A DNA stretch of 64,000 nt from Streptosporangium saharense (GTDB taxonomy: Bacteria; Actinomycetota; Actinomycetes; Streptosporangiales; Streptosporangiaceae), in assembly GCF_014203715.1 (NCBI RefSeq), contig NZ_JACHJP010000012.1, forward strand, positions 186,001-250,000. The letters run 5' to 3'. The notes beneath the pieces are model-generated. The model made no database searches, was not told the origin of the DNA, and saw nothing but the letters and a program-made list of their open reading frames with translations. The position numbers and the translations under genes are program-made. Shown piece after piece: positions 25,048-32,479 of the stretch (within the stretch, counting starts at the first letter, position 1; each line of letters starts with the position of its first letter).

Positions 25048-26080
25048 CGGCGCGCCCGGCCACGAGGACGGGGCGCCGCACGAGGCCGACGCCGACCCGG
25101 GTGCCGGGCGCGAGCCGTACGGTGTCGTGGCCTGGCACGTCGCTGAGCACCTCAAGATCGCCGAGCCGTACCCGAAGCCGGGCCGAGGAGCCGCGGAAGG
25201 ACGAGGTGACGACGAGTCCCTCCCCGTCGGGGTCGGGGGTCAGGAGCACCGCCTCGGGGCGGGCCAGCACGTCGACCTCGGGCGTGGCGGGCAGCGGCCC
25301 CTCGACGGGCAGTGTCATGCCGAGGACAGTGACCTCCCCCGAGGACAGACGGCCGGGCAGGTGGTTCATGGTGCCGACGAACTCGGCCACGAACGGCGTC
25401 GCGGGCCGGTCGTAGACCTCGGCGGGCGGGGCGCACTGTTCGAGCCGTCCCTCACGCATCACCGCGACCCGGTCGGCGACCGAGAGCGCCTCCTCCTGGT
25501 CGTGGGTCACGAAGACGGTGGTGATGCCCAGGTCGAGCTGCAGGCGCCGGATCTCCTCGCGCAGCGTGAGCCGTACCTTGGCGTCGAGCGCGGACAGCGG
25601 CTCGTCCAGCAGGAGCACCCGGGGTTCGGGTGCCAGCGCCCTGGCCAGCGCGACGCGCTGCTGCTGGCCGCCCGACAGCTCGTGCGGGTAGCGCTCGCCG
25701 TGGGTGGGGAGCCCGACCAGTTCGAGCAGCTCGGCCGCCCTGGCGTGCCGTCTCGCCGCGGGCACCTTGCGGACCCGCAGGCCGAAGGCCACGTTGTCGC
25801 GGACGTTCAGGTTGGGGAACAGGCTGTAGGACTGGAAGACCATGCCCGTGTCCCTGCGGTTGGCGGGCCTGCGGGTGACGTCCTCGCCGTCGACGACCAC
25901 GGCCCCCTCGTCGGGGTGTTCGAAGCCCGCCACGCAGCGCAGCGCCGTGGTCTTGCCGCAGCCGGAGGGGCCGAGCAGGGCCATCAGCTCGCCGGGCCGT
26001 ACGGTCAGGTCGAGGCCGTCCAGGGCGACCGTGCGGCCGAACATCCTGCGCAGCCCGCGGAACTCGACACCGGCGGTCAC
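25037..26080 (-). CDS. ABC importer ATPase, PotA/FbpC type with TOBE domain
   Basis: A 347-residue ATPase. It has Walker A LLGPSGCGKTTALR, the Q-loop MVFQSYSLFP, the signature LSGGQQQRVALARAL, Walker B VLLLDEPLSALDAK and the switch histidine in VFVTHDQEE. The C-terminal 110 residues form a TOBE domain, as in transporters for spermidine/putrescine, ferric iron, sulfate or aminoethylphosphonate. Start GTG 26080 has GGAGGAGG upstream and overlaps the preceding permease stop as GTGA. The operon order is binding protein, permease, permease, ATPase, HAD hydrolase. Confidence 0.92.
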   Translation of the reverse strand: MTAGVEFRGLRRMFGRTVALDGLDLTVRPGELMALLGPSGCGKTTALRCVAGFEHPDEGAVVVDGEDVTRRPANRRDTGMVFQSYSLFPNLNVRDNVAFGLRVRKVPAARRHARAAELLELVGLPTHGERYPHELSGGQQQRVALARALAPEPRVLLLDEPLSALDAKVRLTLREEIRRLQLDLGITTVFVTHDQEEALSVADRVAVMREGRLEQCAPPAEVYDRPATPFVAEFVGTMNHLPGRLSSGEVTVLGMTLPVEGPLPATPEVDVLARPEAVLLTPDPDGEGLVVTSSFRGSSARLRVRLGDLEVLSDVPGHDTVRLAPGTRVGVGLVRRPVLVAGRAGES

Positions 26081-26937
26081 GACGACCTCCTCCTTCCTGC
26101 GCCCGCGCCGGACAGGGCGAGCGAGAGCAACCAGATGATCAACAGGCTCAGCAGCGAGACGGCGACGGACAGCTGTCCCTCGGAGCCCGCGACCGTCACG
26201 ATCCAGACGGGGAAGGTCCGGTAGCCGAGCAGCGCCGCGACCGTGTACTCCCCGAGCACCAGCGCCAGGGTGAGGAACGCGGCCCCGGTGATGGCCGAAC
26301 GCAGGTTGGGGACGAGCACCCGCAGCAGCACGTACGGCCACGAGGCGCCGAGGCCGCGGGCCGCCTCCACGAGGGTGCGCACGTCGATCGCCCGCAGCCC
26401 CGCGTCCAGCGAGCGGTAGACGAACGGCAGCGCCAGCACCACGTAGGCCAGCACCAGCACCAGGGGGAACCGCTCGTCCTGGATCGCCATCAGCGTCCCC
26501 CAGAACGGCGTCGTCGCCAGCAGGTCGGGCCCGGACCGCAGCACCGTGCCGATCCCGGAGACGAACGTGATCGGCGGCACCACCAGCGGGAGCGTGCAGA
26601 CCACCTCAAGGACGGGCCGCAACCTGGGCGCGCCGAGCCGTACGGCAAGCATCGCGGGCAGGGTGAGCCCGAGCGCCACCACGATCGTCGCGGCGGCCAG
26701 GCCGAGCGAGAGCAGCATGCTGGTCCCGAAGCCCTCCGCGGCCAGGATGCGCGGGTAGGGGGCCAGGGAGAAGCCCTGCCGCTCGTTGTGGACCGTGAAC
26801 CAGAACGAGGTGGCCAGCGGGAGCAGGAAGTAGACCGCCGCGAGCCCCAGCGCCAGGCCGCGCCACACGCGCACCCGCCGCCTCCCGGCGGGGGCCAACT
26901 CCCTCGGGGCGTCGAGGACGGGGGTCACCGCAACCAT
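26077..26937 (-). CDS. ABC importer permease, second subunit
   Basis: A 286-residue inner-membrane permease starting at ATG 26937, which follows GAGGAGGAG. About six transmembrane helices can be read, beginning GLALGLAAVYFLLPLATSFWF. The conserved EAA loop that docks on the ATPase is VEAARGLGASWPYVLLRVLVPNLRS. Its start lies inside the end of the first permease gene (13-base overlap) and its stop overlaps the ATPase start, so the three are coupled. Confidence 0.9.
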   Translation of the reverse strand: MVAVTPVLDAPRELAPAGRRRVRVWRGLALGLAAVYFLLPLATSFWFTVHNERQGFSLAPYPRILAAEGFGTSMLLSLGLAAATIVVALGLTLPAMLAVRLGAPRLRPVLEVVCTLPLVVPPITFVSGIGTVLRSGPDLLATTPFWGTLMAIQDERFPLVLVLAYVVLALPFVYRSLDAGLRAIDVRTLVEAARGLGASWPYVLLRVLVPNLRSAITGAAFLTLALVLGEYTVAALLGYRTFPVWIVTVAGSEGQLSVAVSLLSLLIIWLLSLALSGAGAGRRRSS

Positions 26938-27776
26938 CGGCTGCTCCTCCTCTGCAGCGGCAGGTGCACCGCCATGACCAGGCCCGCCACGACGACCATG
27001 TCGAGGCTGAGCGCGAGCGCGACGTTCTCGTGCCCGATGAGCACGTCGCCGGTGAGGGCGTCGGCGATCTGCAGGGTCACCAGGGGGACCGTGCTGCCGG
27101 TGATCGCCGCCGCGGTGGCGTAGGCGGCGAACGCCCCGCCGAACAGCAGCACGAAGCCGCCGAGCAGCGAGGGGGCGAGCACCGGGATGCCGACGTGCCG
27201 CCAGTACTGCCAGGCACCGGCCCCGCTGCTTTCGGCGGCCTCCCGCCACTGCGGCCGCAGGCCCTCAAGGGCGGGCGCGAGGACCAGCACCATCAGCGGC
27301 ACCGAGAAGTACATGTAGACCAGGACCAACCCCCAGAAGCCGTACAGGCTCCAGCCCGACTCACCCAGCCCGAAGGCCGTGGTGACCACCCCCGAGTTGC
27401 CCAGGGTCGCCACCCACAGGAACGCCAGCGGCACCCCGCCGAAGTTGGCCAGCACCCCGGAGGCCGACAGCACCGCCCCGCGCAGCACCGCCGAGGAGGA
27501 GGTGACCACCGCCCGGGCGAGGAGGGCGCCGAGAAGCATGCCGAGCGCCGCGACGACCGCCGACAGGCGAACGCTGCCGAGCAGGGTCGTCAGGTAGTTG
27601 CCCCGCAGGCTCTCGGCCAGGTTTGCGGTGCCGAGGAAGGTCCGGCCGGTTCCCGGCTCCGTGACGGTGAAGGCGCCCAGCAGCAGCGCCACCGCCGGGA
27701 TGCCGAACGCCAGCGCCACGAAGGCCAGCAGGGGCACCGCGGCGGGCCAGGCACGGGGGGTGGTTTCCGCTGCCAT
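26925..27776 (-). CDS. ABC importer permease, first subunit
   Basis: A 283-residue inner-membrane permease with about six transmembrane helices, beginning AAVPLLAFVALAFGIPAVALLLGAF. The EAA loop reads REAAESSGAGAWQYWRHVGIPVLAP. It follows the binding-protein gene by three bases. Together with the second permease it forms the membrane channel of the importer. Confidence 0.9.
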   Translation of the reverse strand: MAAETTPRAWPAAVPLLAFVALAFGIPAVALLLGAFTVTEPGTGRTFLGTANLAESLRGNYLTTLLGSVRLSAVVAALGMLLGALLARAVVTSSSAVLRGAVLSASGVLANFGGVPLAFLWVATLGNSGVVTTAFGLGESGWSLYGFWGLVLVYMYFSVPLMVLVLAPALEGLRPQWREAAESSGAGAWQYWRHVGIPVLAPSLLGGFVLLFGGAFAAYATAAAITGSTVPLVTLQIADALTGDVLIGHENVALALSLDMVVVAGLVMAVHLPLQRRSSRWLR

Positions 27777-27779
27777 GGG

Positions 27780-28967
27780 TCAGCCGCCGACGGCGGCGCC
27801 CCAGCCGGTGGCCAGGACTTCCTTCGCCTTGGCGACCTGGGCGTCGGTCGGGAAGGTCGGCTCGCCCTCGACCGGAGGCAGGTTGGCCTCGGCCGCCTTG
27901 TCCACCGAGCCGTCGGCCTGCATCGCGGGCAGCAGCACCGGACGGGCGAAGCCGCCGAGGTAGAGGTTCTGGCCCTCGGCGCTGTAGAGGAACTCCTGCC
28001 ACAGGCGGGCGGCGGCCGGGTGCGGGGCGTCCTTGTTGATGGCCTGGGCGTAGAGCTGGAAGTACTTGCCGTCGGAGGGGATGACGGTCTTCCAGTCGAG
28101 GCCCTTGTCCACGAGCTTGGGGGCGTAGGCGGCGTTGTTGTAGTCCCAGTCGATGCTGATCTGGGTCTCGCCCTTCTCGATGGTCGCCGGGGTGGTCTCG
28201 ACGGGGTTGAAGTTGCCCGCGGCCTTGAGCTTCCTGAAGAAGTCCAGGCCGGGCTGGATGTCGTCGAAGGAGCCGCCGCCTGCCAGCGCCGCCGCGTAGA
28301 CACCCGCGAACGCCGAACCCGACTTGGTGGGGTTGCCGTTCATCGCGACCTTGCCCTTGTACTCGGGCTTGAGCAGGTCGGCGAAGGACTCGGGGCACTT
28401 GGTGATCTTCTTGGCGTCACAGCCGATGGAGACGTAGCCGCCGTAGTCGTTGAACCACAGGCCGGTCGGCTCCTTCTGGTTGTCGGGGATCTTGTCCCAC
28501 GTCTGCACCTTGTAGGGCGCGAACAGGCCTTCGGCGGCGCCGCTGATGGCGAAGGACTGGCCGACGTCGAGCACGTCGGGGGCGCGGTCCTGGCCCTTGC
28601 GGGTCTTCACCGCGTTGATCTCGTCGGCGCTCGCGGCGTCGGGGGTCTCGCTCTCGATCTCGATGCCGTACTTCGCGGTGAACGCCTCGATGATCTTGCC
28701 GTAGTTGGCCCAGTCGGGGGGCAGCGCGATGACGTGCAGCTTGCCCTCCTTCTTGGCGGCCTCGACGAGCTTGTCGAACCCGCCGAAGTCGGCCGCCGAG
28801 GTGGCGGTGGCCGCCGCGCCCGCCGCCGGGGCGTCTCCCGCGGCGCCGGGGGCCGCGCCTGAGGCGGTGCCCGACGGGGACGCGGTCGTCGGGGCCGCGC
28901 CGCACGCCGTGGCGCCCGCGATGAGGAGCGCGGCCAGGCCCGCGAGGCGGACGCGTGATGTGATCAC
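27780..28967 (-). CDS. Extracellular solute-binding lipoprotein of the ABC importer
   Basis: A 395-residue exported lipoprotein. The signal peptide LAGLAALLIAGATAC ends at a cysteine that would carry the lipid anchor. A low-complexity Ala/Pro/Thr linker follows, then a type 2 periplasmic-binding fold: VEAAKKEGKLHVIALPPDWANYGKIIEAFTAKYG, DVLDVGQSF and WFNDYGGYVSIG. It belongs to the iron/polyamine/phosphonate group (family 1 and 6-like). The exact ligand is uncertain. The HAD hydrolase and a UTRA-type GntR regulator in the locus hint at a phosphorylated or phosphonate compound, but this is inference. Expression is probably controlled at the palindrome 29 bases upstream. Confidence 0.9.
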   Translation of the reverse strand: MITSRVRLAGLAALLIAGATACGAAPTTASPSGTASGAAPGAAGDAPAAGAAATATSAADFGGFDKLVEAAKKEGKLHVIALPPDWANYGKIIEAFTAKYGIEIESETPDAASADEINAVKTRKGQDRAPDVLDVGQSFAISGAAEGLFAPYKVQTWDKIPDNQKEPTGLWFNDYGGYVSIGCDAKKITKCPESFADLLKPEYKGKVAMNGNPTKSGSAFAGVYAAALAGGGSFDDIQPGLDFFRKLKAAGNFNPVETTPATIEKGETQISIDWDYNNAAYAPKLVDKGLDWKTVIPSDGKYFQLYAQAINKDAPHPAAARLWQEFLYSAEGQNLYLGGFARPVLLPAMQADGSVDKAAEANLPPVEGEPTFPTDAQVAKAKEVLATGWGAAVGG

Positions 28968-28995
28968 GTTCTCTCCCAGAACAGAAATTCACGAA

Positions 28996-29009
28996 CTTGT
29001 CCGAACAAG
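28996..29009. promoter_or_regulatory. Candidate GntR operator
   Basis: A 14-bp inverted repeat CTTGT-CCGA-ACAAG lies 29 bases upstream of the binding-protein start, in the space between the importer operon (minus) and the divergent GntR gene (plus). Its position fits a repressor site controlling one or both promoters. Confidence 0.5.
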
Positions 29010-29173
29010 CTAGCTTTGGCGGGTCGGCTCCCGGTTGCCCCTCGATGAACGCTCGGAGTACGTCAGGGGAACGCATGAGCTGCCGCTTCACGAGTCATTC
29101 ACGCTTGTCCAGACTGGTGAACGTGAGGCGCCCGGTGCGCGCAAGTGCTTACACGAGAAACGGACGGAGCCCG

Positions 29174-29941
29174 GTGGACACGACGAGTGGGGCGCGTTAT
29201 GTGGGGATCGCGGCCGAGCTGAGAGAGGCGATCATGCGCGGCGAGTACGCCGTCGGCTCCCCGCTCCCCTCGGAGACGACGCTCGCCGCCCGCTTCGAGG
29301 TCTCGCGCGGCACCGTCCGCCAGGCCGTCGCCCTGCTCGCCGCGGAGGGCCTGGTCGGCTCCCGGCAGGGGGCCAGGCGCATCGTGGTCGGCCGCGAGCG
29401 CAGCCAGAGCTTCGCCGAGCTGAACAGCTTCGCGCAGTGGGCGCAGGCGATGGGCTACCGGGTCAGCGGCCAGGTGCTCGAACAGCGCCGCCGGGGCGCC
29501 GACGCGGCCGAGGCCGTACGGCTGGCACTCCAGCCGGGTGACCCGGTGCTCTCCGTGCTGCGGCTGCGCTCCCTCGAAGGTGAGCCGGTGATGCTGGAGC
29601 GCACCGTCTACGCGGGCTGGATCGCCCCGGCCGTCGAGCGGATCCCGCCCGACTGCGAGTCGATCACCCAGGCGCTCTACGAGGACGTCGGCCTGGTCTT
29701 CGCCTACGGCGAGCATCTCATCGACGCGGTCGCCGCCGGTGTCGAGGACTCCCGCCTCCTGGTCGTACGGCGCGGCAGCCCGCTGCTGCGCCAGCGCCGG
29801 GTCACCACGACCCACGAGGGCCGTCCCGTCGAGTGGTCCGACGACCGCTACCGCGCGGGCAGCGTGACGTTCAGCATCCGTAACTCGGTTGACGCCAACC
29901 CACTCGTGAGACAGATGGGGGACTTGCGCCTCATGACATAA
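29174..29941 (+). CDS. GntR-family (HutC/UTRA) transcriptional regulator
   Basis: A 255-residue regulator. I choose GTG 29174, six bases after CGGAG; the open frame extends further upstream but without domain content. The N-terminal winged helix is ELREAIMRGEYAVGSPLPSETTLAARFEVSRGTVRQAV. The UTRA ligand domain follows: QVLEQRRRGADAAEAVRLAL, LERTVYAGWIAPAVERIP, and a C-terminal WSDDRYRAGSVTFSIRNS. Regulators of this group bind a pathway metabolite and release DNA. It is divergent from the ABC importer operon and a 14-bp palindrome lies between them, so it is most likely the local repressor. Confidence 0.9.
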   Translation: MDTTSGARYVGIAAELREAIMRGEYAVGSPLPSETTLAARFEVSRGTVRQAVALLAAEGLVGSRQGARRIVVGRERSQSFAELNSFAQWAQAMGYRVSGQVLEQRRRGADAAEAVRLALQPGDPVLSVLRLRSLEGEPVMLERTVYAGWIAPAVERIPPDCESITQALYEDVGLVFAYGEHLIDAVAAGVEDSRLLVVRRGSPLLRQRRVTTTHEGRPVEWSDDRYRAGSVTFSIRNSVDANPLVRQMGDLRLMT

Positions 29942-30010
29942 GAACGTATGTTCGACGGGCCAGGCCCGTCTTCCCCCGGGCGCGAGAAGCGAACCGCGGG
30001 GAGAGGTGCC

Positions 30011-30277
30011 GTGAGCAGACTCTACGGTGATCCGATCGAGGTCTGGACCCGTGACGGCCAGCCGGTCCAGTTCGTCTGGCGCGACCGGCTCTACGCCGTC
30101 CGTCAGGTGCTCGACCGGTGGGTGGTCGCCCGTGAGTGGTGGAAGGTCTCCGAGGGCGACCCGGGGGAGCGCCGTTTCTGGCGGGTCGAGGCCGACCCCG
30201 GCGACGGGCGGGGCACCTACGAGTTGCGCTTCGACACCGCAGGCGAGGGCTGGCTGCTGATGCGGGCCTGGGACTGA
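30011..30277 (+). CDS. Small uncharacterised protein, DUF6504-like
   Basis: An 88-residue protein beginning at GTG 30011 after GGGGAGAGG. The sequence is rich in Trp and Arg (QPVQFVWRDRLYAVRQVLDRWV, then WWKVSEGDPGERRFWRVEA, then YELRFDTAGEGWLLMRAWD). This pattern is shared by short actinobacterial proteins of the DUF6504 type, often found near DNA-polymerase IV-like or error-prone repair genes elsewhere; none is present here. It has no signal peptide or catalytic motif. Its last 61 bases overlap the end of the convergent DUF4328 gene. Confidence 0.75.
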   Translation: MSRLYGDPIEVWTRDGQPVQFVWRDRLYAVRQVLDRWVVAREWWKVSEGDPGERRFWRVEADPGDGRGTYELRFDTAGEGWLLMRAWD

Positions 30278-30930
30278 CCCCGGGCAGCGTCGAGCGCCCT
30301 GGTGAGGTCGTGTGGGGCGGCCGTCTGGACGGTGGTGATCTGCCGCACCGTCGCCGCGCACAGCAGCGCGGCGAGCGTGACGACCGCCAGGTCGGCGAGG
30401 CCGAGACCGGTCAGGTCGGAGTCGCCGTGCGGGGCGCCGAACGGCAGCCGCGCCACGGCGACGGCGAGCGTGGCCAGCCAGCTCAGCCACCAGGCGGCCA
30501 GCAGCGCGAGCCAGCGCGCGCGCCGGTCGGCGGGCGGGCGGGAGTCGCGCCACAGGCGGTGGACGAGCAGCGGCGGGACGACCAGGTTGACGCCGGGCAC
30601 GAGCCAGGCCGCGAGCATGGGCAGCGCGGGCGTCCAGGAGCGCGTGACGCGCTGCCTCGCCTGGACCAGCCAGGTCAGATAGGCCGCGGCGCCCGCGAAG
30701 GCGGCGACCGCGACCAGCATGACCAGGATGGCGAAGACGGTAACCGCGCCGACGACGGCCTGCGCGCCGGGGGCGTGGGGGTCACCGCCGAGCGCCGAGA
30801 TCTCCCCGGCGAGCCGCCTGCCCCGGACGTGCTCGAAGACCACCAGGGCGGCGACCGTGAGCACCTGGGCCGCGAGGGCCGCGTGGACGGCGGTGGCCGA
30901 TCTCCTGGGCACCGGCGGGACGAAGCGCAT
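30217..30930 (-). CDS. DUF4328-like membrane protein
   Basis: A 237-residue protein with about five transmembrane helices. Family-like marks are YLTWLVQARQRV, AAWLVPGVNLVVPPLLVHRLWRDSRP, where the W-x-VPxxN and RLWRDS segments recall DUF4328. The ATG at 30930 follows GGGGGAGA with a good gap. It is 67 bases after the response regulator on the same strand and may be its operon partner. Function is unknown. The final 20 residues, encoded in the overlap with the convergent small gene, are unlike the rest and may be tolerated read-through. Confidence 0.8.
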   Translation of the reverse strand: MRFVPPVPRRSATAVHAALAAQVLTVAALVVFEHVRGRRLAGEISALGGDPHAPGAQAVVGAVTVFAILVMLVAVAAFAGAAAYLTWLVQARQRVTRSWTPALPMLAAWLVPGVNLVVPPLLVHRLWRDSRPPADRRARWLALLAAWWLSWLATLAVAVARLPFGAPHGDSDLTGLGLADLAVVTLAALLCAATVRQITTVQTAAPHDLTRALDAARGQSQARISSQPSPAVSKRNS

Positions 30931-30997
30931 ATGTGTCTCCCCCGGGCACGCGCTGAAGGGACCTGACCTTCTTTTATCCCGTCAGCCACCCGGCTAA

Positions 30998-31651
30998 TCA
31001 GCCCACGACGCCGGACTCCCAGGCCCAGGCCGCGACCTCCACCCGGTTGCGCGCGCCGAGCTTGGCCTGGATGCTCCCCAGGTGCGTCTTGACCGTGGAG
31101 AGCGAGACGAACAGCTCCGCGGCGATCTCCTGGTTGGTCCTTCCCCTGGCGACCAGGCGCACGACGTCGAACTCGCGCTCGGTGAGCGGCTCGCTCGGCG
31201 GCCTGCCTCCGCCGCCGTAGCGGGGACGCGCCAGGTGTTCGAGCAGCCGTACGGTCACCGAGGGCGAGACGAGCGCGTCCCCCGCGGCGGCGGCCCTGAT
31301 CGCCTCGATGAGCAGGGTCGGCCCGCTGTCCTTGAGCAGGAACCCGGTCGCCCCGGCGCGCAGCGCGCCGTAGACGTACTCGTCCAGGTCGAAGGTGGTG
31401 ACGATGACCACCCGCATCGGTTCCCTGACCCCGGGGCCCGCCAGGATCCTGGTGGCTTCGAGGCCGTCCAGCTTCGGCATGCGGATGTCGAGCAGGCACA
31501 CGTCCGGCCTGAGCCTGCGCGCGTGCTCGACCGCCTCGGCGCCGTTGGCGGCGGTCGCCACGACCTCCATGTCCGGCTGGGCGTCCAGGATCATCTGGAA
31601 ACCGGTCCGCACGAGCTGCTGGTCGTCGGCGATGAGTACCCGAATCGTCAC
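30998..31651 (-). CDS. NarL/LuxR-family response regulator
   Basis: A 217-residue DNA-binding response regulator. The receiver domain has acidic residues D9-D10, the phospho-acceptor aspartate at residue 55 in LLDIRMP, threonine in VIVTTFD and lysine in FLLKDSG. The C-terminal LuxR helix-turn-helix is LTEREFDVVRLVARGRTNQEIAAELFVSLSTVKTHL. No histidine kinase gene is adjacent on either side, so the partner is elsewhere or lost. It is divergent from the ABC exporter operon at 31778, which is a plausible target, as such regulators often control LolD/FtsX-type exporters. Confidence 0.93.
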   Translation of the reverse strand: MTIRVLIADDQQLVRTGFQMILDAQPDMEVVATAANGAEAVEHARRLRPDVCLLDIRMPKLDGLEATRILAGPGVREPMRVVIVTTFDLDEYVYGALRAGATGFLLKDSGPTLLIEAIRAAAAGDALVSPSVTVRLLEHLARPRYGGGGRPPSEPLTEREFDVVRLVARGRTNQEIAAELFVSLSTVKTHLGSIQAKLGARNRVEVAAWAWESGVVG

Positions 31652-31777
31652 CCGACCGATTCTGCCAGTCCCACCGTGATGACGGCCTTTCCGTGATGTC
31701 GGCCTTTTGGCTGATATAAGCGCACGGCTGTCGGGCCGGTCGGCCGATCCGCCGCGGTCCCCTCCCGGGAGAGGGTC

Positions 31778-32479
31778 ATGGCCATGAGTGTTGTTCTTGA
31801 GGGAGTCGGCCTGGTCAAGCGCTTCGGGCCGACCGTGGCGCTGGGCGGGGTCGGCCTGGCCCTGGGCAGGGGAGAGGCGCTGGCCATCATGGGGCCGAGC
31901 GGGTCAGGGAAGTCAACCCTCCTCCATTGCCTCGCCGGGATCATGAAGCCGGACGCGGGCGAGGTCAGGCTGCTCGGCGAGCGCATCGACACGCTGGGCG
32001 AGCGCCGCCGCAGCGAGCTTCGCCGTACCCGCTTCGGATTCGTCTTCCAGTTCGGCCAGCTCCTGCCCGAGCTGCCCGCAGAGGAGAACGTCGCGCTGCC
32101 CCTGATGCTCGGCGGCCTGTCCAGAGGCGATGCCGTACGGCGGGCACGCGAGTGGTTCGGCCCGCTGGGGCTCGGCGGCATGGAGGGGCGCAGGCCGGGT
32201 GAGCTGTCGGGAGGCCAGGCCCAGCGGGTCGCCATCGCCCGCGCCCTGGTCACCGGGCCCGCGGTGATCTTCGCCGACGAGCCGACCGGCGCCCTCGACC
32301 AGGGCACCGGCCACGACACGATGAACCTGCTGGTCGAGGCGACCAAGCACAACGGCGCCTCCCTGGTCGTCGTCACCCACGATCTCCAGGTGGCCCGCTG
32401 GTGCGACCGCGTGGTCGAGGTCCGCGACGGCCAGGTCATCCCCGGGGCCGCGCCCGAGATGATCGGGGCCACGGGGTGA
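31778..32479 (+). CDS. ABC transporter ATPase, LolD/MacB type
   Basis: A 233-residue ATPase with Walker A IMGPSGSGKSTLLH, Q-loop FVFQFGQLLPEL, signature LSGGQAQRVAIARAL, Walker B VIFADEPTGALD and switch histidine VVVTHDLQ. Two start codons lie six bases apart; ATG 31778 follows GGGAGAGGG. The stop overlaps the permease start as GTGA. This subclass powers FtsX-fold permeases that act on lipids, lipoproteins or antimicrobial peptides at the membrane surface. Confidence 0.92.
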   Translation: MAMSVVLEGVGLVKRFGPTVALGGVGLALGRGEALAIMGPSGSGKSTLLHCLAGIMKPDAGEVRLLGERIDTLGERRRSELRRTRFGFVFQFGQLLPELPAEENVALPLMLGGLSRGDAVRRAREWFGPLGLGGMEGRRPGELSGGQAQRVAIARALVTGPAVIFADEPTGALDQGTGHDTMNLLVEATKHNGASLVVVTHDLQVARWCDRVVEVRDGQVIPGAAPEMIGATG

